A stretch of DNA of 64,000 bases from Corbicula japonica (GCA_038501625.1 JAZAYU010000015.1:4052991-4116990); one strand, 5' to 3'; shown: positions 21,066-34,395, numbered from the stretch's first letter. Notes: a model not told the origin generated them from the letters alone. Made by a program: numbers and translations.

Positions 21066-23030
21066 CTGTAAAAATTTACGGCATCAGTTATGTATGAATT
21101 TATGTTTGGGCACGTACCCATATTGTTAAAAGGTACCACCATGTAACTGGCTGGGAAATAGAAATTCGAGATCTTAAAGGTGCCTTAAAATTCGAGATCA
21201 TTCACCTCGACTGGTAATATTTTGTGAACGCAACAACATGGGGGACTGTAAGTGTAAGAAAATATTTTACTGCCGATAGAAATAACAAGAAATAATAAAC
21301 GGCGTAGATGGTATATGAAATGATGCTATTATTCACTTAATCTTGATTTACGTGTAACTTTAATCCTTTCAATGAGATTCCTACACAAATAATTTGTATT
21401 AAATTACATAGATTTGGATGTAAAACACACACAATACAGGTAAGGAAGAGATAAATAGATTTTAGTTTTGTTTATAAATGTGAATCTTATAATTATGAAA
21501 AAAACTTATTTTAAAGTTATCGGCTTTATGAATACCTAAAACATAACAGACAGGGTAGTAGAGGCTGTATCAATTACCGAGATAATAAAAAAATTCAGTG
21601 AAGATCTTAAGACTTATTGTAAGCATAAAAAAGTAATAAATTTAAAAGCGTTATAACTGTTTTATCTACAAAATTGAAGAGAAATTCCTAGGAATATGAA
21701 ACAATTCCAGAATATACCGCAACAATTCTACTCTATGAAAGCTGTATGCTTTAATAGCAATATGTGATAAAAATCATCTCCTGAAAACCACTATGCTAAC
21801 GTGTTCTTAGATCTGACTTGAGTGCGAATGGTTTAATAGCGGACTCGAAGTTTTCCGCGTAACATATCACACATTGTTGCCAGATTTAAGACAAGCAGAC
21901 CATCTTACAAACCTCAATGAATTTTAGTTTAGAAATGTATTGAAAAAAGTCTTGGTTTTGTTTAGTCTTATAAGATAATGTATTAGATGATATATCTTTT
22001 GCTGAAAGAATAAAATATATTTAGTGAAGATTTCATTTAGATTTAAATAGCGAACTCATTGTTTATATCGCGAAGCATTTTATTTACAGTTGCCCAAAGG
22101 CAGTTCCACTTACTTTCACTTTCATTTTAGATAGGTTGATAAAGAGTGACTGTATTGTTTTCGACAAATAAACCTAACCAACGAGTACTGGAGTGTAGAA
22201 TATCAAAGATCTAAACGTCACAGCAAAAATCGTTTCAAACAGTGTAAACTAATTGTTTAAAAATCCCACTAGATACCTCTTCACTCTGCTAGATGCCTCT
22301 TTGGCATAAATAGCTACCAATCGAAATAGTTTATTTAATTTTCCCGCTGCATTATAATAGAATACGAGTATTATTTACAACACTTCATTGGTTAATAAAT
22401 TAGATCAAAAGTGAGCTTAGACAGCTACGCCGAAAAAACAACACAGGAAACAGAATAAATGTGTTCATGTCAACAATAATAGAAATGCATTAGTAAATAT
22501 AACGTTAATGCTGATGTATGCAATCCATAACTGTGTTTCCGATTTTTTTTAATTTAAATAAGTATCAACTTAACGGTATAAAAAGGCTATCGGAAACAGT
22601 TTGGTCAGCCCCGCCCCGACCTCTAACCAGGAAACTTAAACAACAATGGAATTTTAATATTATGAAGTGATTGCACATTTAACTGATAGTTTTACTGAGT
22701 TCGATATTTCCATTCTTCTAACTCAATATGTCTATAAATATGGATAAAACTGTAAACCTCTCAGCAGAAACATCAGCGTATATCTTTCATATGGAAGAAG
22801 TGATATTGGACTAGACGTCACTGCTCTGAAAGGAAACATTCACCAGTGAGATATTGGCGCTAACGTGGTGTCTGTGTTGTCAAGCATTTGTGCGATGTAA
22901 TTTATTTGCCGGCTAGCAATATTTCCATTTTTCGACTTTTGTCAGTTTTCTTTATTAACAAAATAACTATATTTAACCTATAGCAAAAATATCCAATGCT
23001 CCCATTTAGTTGATGAGTTGATTGCTTTAA
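21066..23030. other. 3' flank and spacer of CDC25 unit 1
   Basis: No gene. 21100-21240 (ggctggg-aatagaaattcga) recurs after units 2, 4 and 5. 22440-22980 recurs at 38220-38760 and in part at 26490-26640 and 28080-28200. It includes the phrase gataaaactgtaaacctctc and a tail ending in tttgtcagtttt and aacaaaataact. Confidence 0.6.
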
Positions 23031-23034
23031 GAGT

Positions 23035-23245
23035 AGAGTTGTCCTACGAGGACATATTTCGGCGTGGACACGTTTTTTCTTGTGGAGGTTGACCCAATGT
23101 GTTTCAGGCATGGGCCGAAACCTGTGTAGGACAACTGACTATCCTATGTGAATGGCTTCTTTAAAAGAAAGAGTCCGACTCCAGAACTCGAACCCACCGC
23201 GGTGAAAATCGGACTAAAAATAGCTAAGCTATGGCTGTCTTATGT
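23035..23245 (-). mobile_element. tRNA-derived SINE in the unit 1 spacer
   Basis: On the minus strand, ccatagcttagcta (23221-23234) resembles a pol III A box and tgggttcgagttct (23183-23196) a B box (GGTTCGANTCC). A non-tRNA body follows toward 23035, containing tttcaggca. The tRNA cloverleaf does not pair properly, so this is not a tRNA gene. The same position in units 2 and 5 is also occupied by a SINE. Confidence 0.6.
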
Positions 23246-24030
23246 AAGTGATAAAATGCTATTGGAGGCATGCGTTTTGAATGGTGACCAGTGACATCAT
23301 CAACTCTTGTGCACAGATAAAAATACTAATTTGGGATAATCAGCATAATATTTAGTTTTTCATGTAATGATATTGGATGTTAATTGTAAATGTTATTTTA
23401 AGTATTTTCTGTGAGCAAATATTAGAAATAAAATCTGTTATACAAATTATTAATTAACATTGATTTGTTCTCATAAACTGATGATGTCACCTCTAATGGC
23501 CACTAACATACCCTGGAATCAATATAAAACTTACTATATCTCAGCAACCAGTGGACCAATTTTTAAAATCGTTTTAGTTCTGTACTAATTTTAAATGTAA
23601 TGAAAACTTAATCCTATATTTCAGACTAACTCTTTAAGAATTAAGTCGACATTTAATTGAGCAAAATATCAGCCGACCAAACTCCAAACACAACAAGTTA
23701 AAGGAGATTCTCGATAGATTGAGACAACCAGAATGGTCGCTTGACATCCATATTGCTCATGACGTTGACAGATTTTATCGCAATAAGGAACTTCTTTTCA
23801 AACAGATTATCACTTAATCAGACATGTATGTAAGTTTGTACAACAAAGTTTTTTTACGTGTCAAATATTTATCACTAGCAATCTTAAATATTATATGTTG
23901 CTGATTAAAATATCAAAAAAGAATTATTTCATTATCTGACATCATCTATAACATTGAAAATATCAATTTTCGAGTGAAACATTTACGGTGTAATTTCCGT
24001 AACGCTCTGATACATTCACACCAAGAGGCC
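23246..24030. other. Spacer and upstream region of CDC25 unit 2
   Basis: No gene. From about 23655 (gagcaaaatatcagccgacc) the sequence aligns with the upstream regions of units 1 (18410), 3 (29711) and 4 (35432), so the conserved upstream module is about 400 bp before the TATA box. Confidence 0.6.
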
Positions 24031-24032
24031 TG

Positions 24033-24066
24033 ATTGGACAATTAAATTTTGTTCTTCATTATAAAG
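24033..24066 (+). promoter_or_regulatory. CDC25 unit 2 core promoter: inverted CCAAT box and TATA box
   Basis: ATTGG at 24033-24037 and TATAAAG at 24060-24066, with the same 27-bp offset as unit 1. Flanks are nearly identical to unit 1. Confidence 0.65.
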
Positions 24067-24317
24067 AGTAGAAAATTGTCCCATTAAGTGAAATATTCTT
24101 CTTCATATCCTCACTTTGCTTGACTAGAAGCATCGTCTCATCGCTAATGAACTTAATTATGAGCTGAATTAGTTCTGTTTCAATCGCACTGAGTTTGGAT
24201 TTGGATATATATAATTATATATAATTATTGAATTCATGTTGTGTTATTCATAAACACTCCGACGTCAAGCATATTTTGATATATACATAAACACATTATC
24301 GAAGACATTAAAGAAGA

Positions 24318-26139
24318 ATGTCTATCAGGTAAAAACCGTTAGTTATATGTTACGTTAACGTCTTTTAAAACATGAAATTCTTAACAGCATGTTAATGACA
24401 TGTACTCCTATTCTACGATGCGATATGCACAAACATTTTGTTTTATTATTGCACTATTTCGGCGACACAAATGCCTTACGGAAATTAATTCAAAGAATAT
24501 AGAAAAGATTACTAAATATGCTAATTCAACCCATATTTTTTCAGACAGCGCTTATTCGATGGTTTGGCAGATTCTCCAGTGAACAGGGAGACAACTGATG
24601 CTGATGTGAAATCAATTATCACTCCTGAAAGCAAGGGAGATCATTCGACAGATTCCGGCTATGGAACCGACACGCCACTATCAGTAAGACTTTATGCTTT
24701 TTGAATAACTATCGCACTAAATACAAGTTACATAATATCTCAGATCCTAACAAGCAAATTAAATACAGCTGAAAATAAAGTGAGTTTGTGCGATACATGT
24801 AAACATGTCAAAACAATTCATTCTCAATAAGAAGTGACCTTTCTTGTGTCTATAGTTTTCTTTAATCTGTTTTTTTTTAGATTTGTAATATTTTAAGTAG
24901 ACTATTATATCAAGATTTTCATTTTTACAGTTTGTGAACGTAAGTCGCCGAGCGCCCAAACAAGGAATCAGCGATGTAAGAAAAAGCTTGTTCTCTGGAA
25001 AGCGTCCATCTGATGACGATCTAGCTGAAAGCTCGCCGTATTCCAAAAAGCTTCGAGAAGTTAAACGTGACTTGGCTACCCTTTCAACTCAGGTATAAAA
25101 GTTCGAGATATAAACGATTTTTTCTCCAAAGACATTTTACAGACAAAAGTGATTAAGCATTTGCGTACATGTATGTCAAGAAAACCGATCTCCGTTTTCT
25201 GCTTGGAATATTTTCACAAATTACACCTAAATAAGTCATTTTCAAACTTAAATGATTAAAATCTGTAATCAGTTGAGACAAAATTTTTCTAAAAAATCTA
25301 TATAGTTGTGATTTTCTCGTTTCAGAATGTCATGAAAGCAGTGGAACAGTTAGAAAGACGTGACCTGATTGCTGACGGATCACGTGACTACACACTTCCC
25401 ACTATACCTGGCAAGCACAGCGACCTCTCCTCTATCACTCCGGCAACAATGGCGGACGTCGTGACGGGAAAATACAGTGACAAGTTTGGAAAGGTCACCA
25501 TCGTAGACTGTCGGTATCCGTACGAGTTTGAGGGCGGTCACATCCGTGGTGCCGTCAACATGTATACCAAAGACGAGGTCCACAGTCTTCTGACGACACC
25601 TGTGACGTCAGAAAAACCTAATATACTTATCTTCCACTGCGAGTTCTCTTCAGAAAGAGGCCCTAAAATGTATCGCTTCCTGAGGAGTCAAGATCGTGAG
25701 ATGAATAAAGACAACTACCCACAACTTCATTTTCCGGAAGTGTACCTGCTCGACGGGGGTTACAAGGCGTTCTTCATGGCTTACAAGGTAGACATTATCA
25801 CTTTTTAGGACTAAAACACAGGTTTTAAATTAACAAACAATTTGTAATTCGTAAATTTTCTTTTATATTTTTACGTTAACATGTCTACTTAATGTTATCT
25901 ACGCTGATTCAATACAAAGTAAGGAGAAACAAAGCAAAATGTCGTTATAATTTATTTTAATCATTCCCTTTTTTCTTCAGGAACTGTGTGATCCGATAAG
26001 CTACAAACCAATGCTTCACGAAGACCATGCTGATGATCTACGTCACTTCCGGGTTAAGTCTAAATCCTGGACAGCAGGCGGTGCACACCGGTCCGACAGA
26101 CGACAACGGAGCCGTTTAAACAGACATCTGAGTTTCTAG
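24318..26139 (+). CDS. cdc25: CDC25-type dual-specificity phosphatase, unit 2 (complete)
   Basis: Exons are 24318-24328, 24545-24683, 24931-25092, 25326-25787 and 25981-26139, the same lengths and phases as unit 1, giving 310 residues. The starting exon is again ATG TCT ATC AG before GTAAAA. The regulatory part differs most: NVSRRAPKQGISDVRKSLF replaces NVRRRVLKPGNIDVRRSLF, and AESSPYSKK replaces AEDSPYSKK. The DSG motif (STDSGYGTDTP) is kept. The catalytic exon keeps VDCRYPYEFEGGHIRGA and HCEFSSERGP, so the enzyme should be active. Together with unit 1 it is one of the best candidates for a working copy. Confidence 0.92.
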
Positions 26140-26266
26140 ACAAATACATTTAAATTCCGAATGCTTGTTTTAATTTGTGCTATTTATGTTTTTGTGCTAC
26201 TGAACTTGTGCTTATTATTGTATATAGATTATCATTGTTATTGATTGTTAAAGATTAACGATAAAC

Positions 26267-26272
26267 AATAAA
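26267..26272 (+). terminator. Poly(A) signal AATAAA of CDC25 unit 2
   Basis: Lies 128 nt after the stop, in the conserved 3' segment. Confidence 0.65.
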
Positions 26273-28260
26273 TTTTTTAATTTCACGGCATTAGTTATTT
26301 AAGTATTTAAGTATGGGCACTTACGCATATTGTTTAAGGGCAATTGTAACTGGCTGGGCAATAGAAATTCGAGATCTGAAAGGTGCCTTAAAATTCGGAA
26401 TCATTTACCTCATCTGGTAATATTGTATGAACGCAACAACATGGGTGACTGTATGTGTAAGAAATATTTTACTGCCGTTATAAAAATAATGTAAATGCTG
26501 CTGTATGCAATCCAAAACTTCGTTTCCGATTTTTTTTTAAATTTAACTAAGTATCAACTTAACGGTCCAAAAGGGCTAACGGAAACATCAGCGTATATAT
26601 TTCATAAGGAAGAAGTTATATTGGACGTGACGTCACCGCTCTGAAAGGAAACATTTGATGTCAGACGGAACGTCAAATACTGGTGACCCTTGACGTTACA
26701 CGTAAAATTACGTTTAATTTTTCGGTCTTTTGACGCTATCATTTTTAGCGCTAACACTGAAATTATAGCATGTAAACGGACATTGTGTTTACTTCGTATG
26801 TGGGTTTGAAACAAATATTGATGTGATATTTTAAATTTTCTGACCGCACCATGTTTAACAGCATTGTTGGAAAATACGGTTTTGCATAAGTTTAACGTCT
26901 ACATAATTATATATCTTACAGCGTTAGTTTACAGCGTCTTCAGTCTTTAGTTCATGTCTCCTTCCCTTTCATATCATGTGTGTTTTACATGGGTGCCTTC
27001 TCTCTTTAATCTGTTTTCGCAAAGATTTTAATTTATTTTCACGGCGATGCTCTTTTTTCTTACTAATTTCGATATTTTTATCTTTTCTTTAAATTTACAT
27101 GACGTACTAGGCTGTTATTCTATAAGGGAAGATAAAACGGATAAAAAATTCTTAACAATTTAAGTTTCTTGTCATATTCTTTATACCTGGTCAAGTAATG
27201 CTAAGTTATTGCCGAGATGTGTGAAAACTAAATATTCCTGTATGGTGATTTGTATCAGAAGCATATAAGACTAAGTGCTCAGTATATACTAACGGCAACG
27301 TTAATGCTAACATTAACGTCAAGGGACATTGGGTGTGGACAATTTATTTTGCTAAATAGTAAATAACTCAGCGTATGAATACAATCATTTTTATATCACC
27401 GTAATCGCAAGAAAAAGTGTATTTTTATTAGCAAATTAATTTTTAAATAACAAAGGGACGAAATATAGTTATCTGTGTACAAATATGACGCTGTTTTCTT
27501 ATTAGGGGACATTTGAAAGGACAAACAATTTTACGGATTACGGAAATAATTTGAACAACTTTCTCAAAAAACAGTGAATTTCAAAAACAAGACGAAAAGT
27601 GTATTTTCATGAAAAAATGTATGCTTTTATGACAAAATGTTTGATGTCACCTATGTTATTAAAACTATACTTAAATATTTTATCGCGCACGGGACAAATT
27701 CTCTTCATTCAAATTTCCGTTCATTCGCTCTTCAATAATTCTTTAATTCCCGAACAACTTTTAAAGCAATATCCGTTAATGATGTCACGTCAACGTTAGA
27801 GTCGATATGTGTGAAATTTCCTGTCTTTAAGTGGCCCACTAACACATCGTTGGAGAAGGATGGCTTCAAATGAAACATGGGACATTTGAATTTTGTCAGA
27901 TCTATATGAATATCGAAGACTCATTTTACGCACAGAGTATCATTTTTAAAAGAATTTTTTTCACCATTAAAACCAGCAATATTAGACGTTTATTTTGATA
28001 TATGACAATAATGTTTTCAAATCTACTTATTTCTGTGGCATCAAAGTTGTACAGTCTTATCTGTATGTTTTAGGAGGGAACGCCAGTGAGATAATTGGCG
28101 CTACCGCTGTGTCTGTTGTCAAGCTTTTGTGCGATGTAATTTATTTGCCGACTAGCAATACTTTCATTTCTCGAGCTATGTCAGTTTTCTTAATCAACAA
28201 AATTAATTAACCAAAATCCAAAATATTCAATGCTCCCATTTAGTTGATGTTGATTTGACT
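26273..28260. other. 3' flank and spacer of CDC25 unit 2, with an unrelated insertion
   Basis: 26290-26640 matches the unit 1 3' flank. About 26650-27960 has no counterpart in the other units and holds inverted phrases (cccttgacgtta near 26686, taacgtcaaggg near 27313), suggesting an inserted element of about 1.2-1.4 kb with no coding frame. 28075-28250 resumes the flank (gccagtgagataattggcgc). Confidence 0.5.
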
Positions 28261-28264
28261 GCTT

Positions 28265-28480
28265 TAAGAGTTGTCCGCCTCCTACGAGGACATATTTCGT
28301 TGTGGACATTTTTTTTTCTGGTGGAGGTAGACATGATGTTTCAGCCATTGGCTGGAACCTGTGTAGGACAACTGACCTTCCTATGTGAATGGCTTCTTTA
28401 AAAGAAAGAGTCCGACTTCAGGACTCGAATCCACAGCGGTGAAAATCGGACCAAAAATAGCTAAACTATGGCTGTCTTAT
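28265..28480 (-). mobile_element. tRNA-derived SINE in the unit 2 spacer
   Basis: Same position and type as the unit 1 SINE. On the minus strand the B-box-like sequence (reverse complement of ggactcgaatcca, 28421-28433) and A-box-like sequence (reverse complement of tagctaaactatgg, 28458-28471) are kept. The insertion probably predates the unit duplication. Confidence 0.6.
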
Positions 28481-29390
28481 GTTTCTGATATATGCATTTG
28501 GAGGTAGCCATTTTGAAAGGTGACCAGAGACATTATTAACTATTGTAGGTAGTAGAAACAATTAAGATGATATATATTAAGTTTTTTATTTTATCATATT
28601 TGATGTTCATTGTACATGTTATTTTAGGTATTTTCTGTGAAAGAATATAAGAAATTAAATCTGTAATACATACTATTAATTAAAAATTGATTTGTGCTCA
28701 TAAACTGATGATGTCACTGATCACCTCAAAAAGGCCACTAACAAACACTGGGATCAATATATAACTTTTTGACTATTTTCTCAATAATATAAAACAAGAA
28801 ATTTTAATTATAATATATGTTTTTGAATATGACATTTTAAATCACATATGTCGAGCATCACACACATTTGCTAGACTGCAAATTTCACACTGTCAGCTAG
28901 ACTTATGGGCTGCTGACTTCACGCTGCCAAAATGCTAGGCTGCTAACTTCACGAAAATCGTCCAAACGTGATGTTTTCCGTTTCTTCAAAAGTACTGTGA
29001 ATTATTGCTTTTTACAATCACAGGCCTCTCACCGCTGTTGCTTCGAATGCTCAAACTATTGCTTAGTTGTTGTGAATTTATGTAAATACAATTTCAAGGA
29101 AATTTTAGGTCTTGCTTTTTTTCTTTACTTTTCTTATGTGTCTTACTGTATGCAAAATAAAGATACATTAGTAACATTCATATGTGCAAAGAACATATAT
29201 CATTGAACGACATTTGACCGTTATTGAGATTTTAATAATTTTCTCTTTATCGATGAACGTGCTACAGAGGAGTTTGGTAAGCCCTTAAGTGAAACGTAAA
29301 AACCACCATCTGGGTCTGTGTTCACTTTACATGAAAAACACGTAAGACTGTGTACTACTGGATAGCACTTAGCAATATGCAACACTGAGC
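28481..29390. other. Spacer between units 2 and 3; no gene recognised
   Basis: 28860-28970 contains phrases (tgctagactg, gtcagctagac) related in inverse to the dispersed 'gtctagcag' repeat at 34.8 kb. Frames at 28997-29206 and 29221-29409 (minus) have no recognisable domain. Confidence 0.4.
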
Positions 29391-29959
29391 TTATATGGCT
29401 TATTTCCAAAGTTTAGAAGGCTAGTGCTCAAGTAACTCGTATATGCCTCACACTTCACGATGCGTATTTACATACGAGACTAAAATTGTAAAAGTTTATA
29501 TATCCAACGTCAGCGACATAATTAAACAATCTGACACTGCATAAGACAAAACAATGTCAATTCACATGCACACATGCAAGCATACGTTCGCACATACGAG
29601 TAAAATATTGATAAATTTAAACGGCATCAAACATATGATATCGAACACTCAAAAATAAAATGTTAACCATAAGGATTAATGCTCAAATGAGAATTGCATA
29701 CATTTTAATGAGCAAAATGTCGGCCGACCAAACTCCAAAACACAACAATATTCAAACTAAGCTGATCGTGACAAAACATTCACGATAGATTTAGAAAACC
29801 AGAAAGATCGCTTGACATTATATGTTGCTGATTAAAATATCAAATTCGTATTAAAGCATTATCTGACATCATCAATAACTTTAAATATGTCAATTTACGG
29901 GTGAAACATTTATGGAGTAACTTCCGTAACGCTCTGATACATTCACACCAAGCGGCCTG
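29391..29959 (+). other. Upstream module of CDC25 unit 3
   Basis: Aligns with 35085-35837 upstream of unit 4 (shared cgagactaaaa, ccaac-tcagcgacataatt aaac). This module extends further upstream in units 3 and 4 than in units 1 and 2. Confidence 0.6.
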
Positions 29960-29986
29960 ATTGGAATTTCGTTCTTCATTATAAAG
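29960..29986 (+). promoter_or_regulatory. CDC25 unit 3 core promoter: inverted CCAAT box and TATA box
   Basis: ATTGG at 29960-29964 and TATAAAG at 29980-29986. The spacer between them is 7 bp shorter than in the other units. Confidence 0.6.
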
Positions 29987-30234
29987 AGTAGAAAATTGTC
30001 CCATTAAGTGAAATATTCTTCTTCATATCCTCACTTTGCTTGACGAGTAGCATCGTCTCACCGATAATGAACATAATTATTATGAGCTGAATTAGTTTTA
30101 TGTTCAATCTCATCGTGTAAGGATCTGGATATATATACTGATTTTACTTGTGTTATTCACTATCATTCTGACGTCTTGCATCTCGTGATATATACATCGA
30201 CACAAAATTTGGTTATACCGGACATCAAAGGAAA

Positions 30235-32075
30235 ATGTCTATCAGGTAAAAGGCGTTAACTATATGCTACCTTTACATCTTTTGAAACATGGTTTTATTA
30301 ACAACATGACGTTCATGACTTCAACTGCTATTTTACGATACGATAAACACAAACATTTTGTTTGATAAGTACACTATTTCGGCGAAACAAAAGGCTTATG
30401 CAAATGAAATCAAAGGATATAAAATAGAATACTAAATATGCTAATGTAACTCTTGTTTTTCAGACATCGGTTATTCGATGGTCTCGCCGATTCTCCGGTG
30501 AACAGGGAGACAACTGATGCTGAAATAAAATCCATTCACCCCCGAAAGCAAGGGAGATCATTCGGCAGATTCCGGCTATGGAACCGACACGCCACTCTCA
30601 GTAAGACTTTATGCTTTTTTTTCTATAAACAACTTAAATTAAATGCAGCTGAAAATCAGTTTGAATCAGGTGAGTTTGTGCGTTACATGCGCGACTTTGT
30701 CAAAACTACCCATTCTCTATGGAAGTGACCTTTCTTGAGTCAAATATTTTTTCTTTGATCTGTTGATTCAGATTTGTAATATGTTCAGTAGACTATTTTC
30801 ATTTTTTACAGTTTGTGAACGTACGACGCCGAGTGCTGAAACCAGGAATCATCGATGTTAGAAGAAGCTTGTTCTCTGGAAAGCGTCCTTCTGATGATGA
30901 TCTAGTTGAAGACTCGCCGTATTCCAAAAAGGTTCGAGATGTTGAACGTGACTTGGCTACTCTTTCAACACAGGTAAACATTTCGAGATATAAAGTTTTT
31001 TTTTTCACCAAAGTTGACCTTTTACAGTAAGAAGTGATGAAGCATGTTGATACTTGTTTGTGAAGAAAACCAATCTCCGTTTTCTGCTTGGATTATTTCT
31101 ATAAATAACACATAAAGTTGTTAAGCTGTCAAATTTTATTAAAATATTAGATCAGTTTAGACAAAACTATGTGCAAAATTGTTCAGCATTGTGATTTCTC
31201 CGTTTCAGAATGTCATGAAAGCAGCGGAACAGTTGGAATCACGTGACCTGATTGCTGACGGATCACGTGACTACACACTTCCCATAATCCCTGGGAAGCA
31301 CAGCGACCTTGCCTCAATCACTCCGGCAACAATTGCGGACGTCGTGGCGGGAAAATACAGCGACAAGTTTGGAAACGTTACCATCTTAGACTGTCGGTAT
31401 CCGTACGAGTTCGAGGGTGGTCACATCCGTGGTGCCGTCAACATGTATACAAAAGACGAGGTCCACAGTCTTCTGACGACACCTGTGACGTCAGAAAAAA
31501 CTCAAATTCTTATCTTCCACTGCGAGTTCTCTTCAGAAAGAGGCCCTAAAATGTATCGCTTCCTGAGGAGTCAAGATCGTGAGATGAATAAAGACAACTA
31601 CCCACAACTTCATTTTCCGGAAGTGTACCTGCTCGACGGGGGTTACAAGGCGTTCTACATGGCGTACAAGGTAGTTACAAGCACCTTTTTCACAGACTAT
31701 TTTATTGATTAAGGTCACAAAAACGTCATTCGTTTATGCTATACGAAAAATTTTAAGTCTGCTTAGTTAAACGACGCACATTTAAAACCAAATTAAGAGA
31801 AAAATAAAAATACTGCAGGACAAATACTAAGGCGAAATAAAAATATTTGTAGTTAGAATGTATAAATACTCTTTCCTTTTTCTAGAATGTATAAATACTT
31901 TTTCCTTTTTCTTCAGGAACTCTGTGATCCAATAAGCTACAAACCCATGCTTCACGAAGACCATGCTGACGATCTACGTCACTTCCGGGTCAAGTCTAAA
32001 TCCTGGACAGCAGGTGGTGCACACCGGTCCGACAGACGACAAAGGAGCCGATTAAACAGACATCTCAGTTTCTAG
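30235..32075 (+). pseudogene. cdc25: CDC25-type phosphatase, unit 3, frameshifted in exon 2
   Basis: Exons by alignment are 30235-30245, 30464-30600, 30812-30973, 31209-31670 and 31917-32075. Exon 2 is 137 nt instead of 139: where unit 4 reads tccattatcaccccc, unit 3 reads tccattcaccccc, a 2-bp loss near 30536. The frame then gives IHPRKQGRSF in place of IITPESKGDH, destroys the DSG motif, and meets a stop early in exon 3. Exons 3-5 remain open in the ancestral frame and keep HCEFSSERGP. One conserved residue differs: the LPTIPG motif reads LPIIPG. It is a young pseudogene, a null allele, or a sequencing error. Internal initiation in exon 4 could in theory give a catalytic fragment. Confidence 0.85.
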
Positions 32076-32187
32076 ACGAAAGCGTTAATATTCCGAATGA
32101 TTGTTTCAATTTGTGCTAATTTTGTTTGTTGTGCTATGTGTATATAGATTTACACTATTACTGATTGTTAAAGATGAAAAGATAAAA

Positions 32188-32193
32188 AATAAA
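32188..32193 (+). terminator. Poly(A) signal AATAAA of CDC25 unit 3
   Basis: Conserved position after the stop, about 113 nt downstream. Confidence 0.6.
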
Positions 32194-32459
32194 ATGTAAA
32201 AGTTTACTGCATATGTTAAGTCATTATTTAAGAGTGAGCATCTTCCCTGGCAGTTGTTTGAAGATATCAACTTGTTACAGGCTGGGCATCAGGATATCGA
32301 TTTCTGCAAGGTGCCTGAAAAATCGCGGATATTCACCTCGATTTGTACTTTTTTTGACCTCAACAACATTGAGTCATGAAAATCTTTCTGTCGGTAAATA
32401 AATAAAATTAAAAAAAACCGATTGAATGTGTTTCCATGTCAAGAATTAGAATTTGGTGT

Positions 32460-33900
32460 TTTTGGAATACGTATCGCCTAAAATTGCATTTGAAAGGGGC
32501 ATAACTAAAAAAAGTGAAAGAGGAGTTATCATTCTTGTTGTCAGCTTTGGCTTCGTTCATGCAGATGATATAGTACAAGTATGAATTGAATAGGAGACGT
32601 ACTTTCAAAGTAATAGGCAACATTATGTTTTATATTAAAGTTGCATTTAAAGGGCCATAGCTGAATATAGGGTGAAACATGGGTTACAATTCAAGTTGCC
32701 ATCAATGACGTTGTTAATGCAGATGATATATTCAAAGGATAAAGTGAACAGGACAGGTATTTTCAAAGCTGTAGGCAACATTAAGTTTTATGTTAAAGTT
32801 GCATTTGAAAGGTGAATAACTGAACAAATATTAAAACAAGAGTTATCATTCTTGTTGCCAATAATGGCTTTGTTTGTGCAGATGATACATTCCAAGTATG
32901 AAGTGAATAGGAGAAGTACTGTCGCTGTTATAGACAACATCAAGTTTCATGTTAAAGTTGCATTTGAAAGGTGAATAACTGAACAAATATTAAAACAAGA
33001 GTTATCATTCTTGTTGCCAATAATGGCTTTGTTCGTGCAGATGATACATTCCAAGTATGAAGTGAATAGACATTCCAAGTATGAAGTGAATAGGAGAAGT
33101 ACTGTCGCTGTTATAGACAACATCAAGTTTCATGTTAAAGTTGCATTTGAAAGGGGAATAACTCGAAACGTAAGAAAACAGGAGTTATCATTCTTGTTTT
33201 CGCCAATTGCTTTGTTCATGCATGTGATATAGTTTGAGTATGAAGTGAATAAGACAAGTACTTTAGAAGTTATAGGCAACATTAAGTTTAATGCTTAAGT
33301 TGCATTTAAAAGGGACATAACTCAAAATATAAAGAAACAGGAGTCATCATTCTTAGTTTGGTTTGTTCATGCTGATAATATGTTCCAAGTATCAAGTGAA
33401 TTGGATAAGTACTTTCAAAGTTGAAGGAAATACTAAGTTTCATGTTAAAGTTAGGGGACTACCGAAAGACGCCGACGACGACGACGCAAGACAAACAGAT
33501 CCCTAAGGGACATAACTCAAAATATAAAGAAACAGGAGTTACCATTCTTAGTTTGGTTTGTTCATGCTGATAATATGTTCCAAGTATCAAGTGAATTGGA
33601 TAAGTACTTTCAAAGTACTACCGAAAGACGACGACGACGCAAGACAAACAGACCCCTAAGGGACATAACTCAAAATATAAAGAAACAGGAGTTATCTTCT
33701 TAGTTTAGTTTGTTCAAGCTGATAATATGTTTCAAGTATCAAGTGAATTTGATAAGTACTTTCAAGTTGAAGGAACTTCATGTTAAAGTTAGGGGACTAC
33801 CGAAAGACGCCGACGACGACGACGCAAGACAAACAGATCCCTAAGGGACATAACTCAAAATATAAAGAAACAGGAGTTTTCATTCTTAGTTTGGTTTGTT
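32460..33900. repeat. Tandem repeat array, roughly 157-bp then roughly 165-bp units
   Basis: About six units with the phrases ttgcatttgaaagg, gttatcattcttgttgcca, gtgcagatgatacattccaa and tatgaagtgaataggagaa. Then about three units of a related type carry actaccgaaagacg, a short gacgacgac run, gcaagacaaacag and gggacataactcaaaatata. Open frames inside are by-products of the repeat. Confidence 0.8.
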
Positions 33901-34120
33901 CATCACAGGCAATCGCAGGCAACACAATAATAGAAAAAAAGGTGAATATTATGTGAAAGCTGAGCTTTACAACCAACGTCATTTACAATGAGCGTTGGAT
34001 GCGAGATTTTGATAAAAATTAAAATATTGCTGCCGAATGGGAGGGAGGGGGTCGAGCATTCCGACTGAATCCTTTTTAGATGTATAATTTTGTAAATTAT
34101 AATATTGTATAACGTATTCG
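33901..34120. other. No gene recognised
   Basis: Short non-repetitive stretch; nothing supported. Confidence 0.4.
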
Positions 34121-34189
34121 ATTTTAAAGCTATTTCACAAAAAATATTTTATTACAGTTAAATCTGTATTCAAAGACGCAAAGATTGCT

Positions 34190-34395
34190 ATCTCAGTGTA
34201 GACCAGCTTTTTACCAGTGGAGGTGTTTCAGGCACGGTCGATAATCTGAGTAGAATCACCAACTATTTGTAAGGTAGGTGAATTGCTCTCCGATGACTGA
34301 TTCCGACTCTGGGAGGACACGAACCCACAGCGGTAAGTGGCCGGTGATAATCAGCCAACGACCTAAACAAGGATGTCCCCTTCGCTCCTCTTAAT
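34190..34395 (-). mobile_element. tRNA-derived SINE, second subtype
   Basis: On the minus strand the B-box-like gggttcgtgtcc (reverse complement within 34314-34326) is preceded by an A-box-like ttggctgattatcacc. The body contains tggaggtgtttcaggca, shared with the SINEs at 23.0 and 28.3 kb. Confidence 0.6.

Noticed and set aside
23170..23245. tRNA gene on the minus strand
   Set aside because: A- and B-box-like sequences exist, but acceptor and T-arm stems do not pair and the same sequence recurs with a non-tRNA body, so it is a SINE.
24318..26139. The CDC25 copies as retroposed genes
   Set aside because: All copies retain the same introns, promoter and 3' flank, so they arose by DNA tandem duplication, not reverse transcription.
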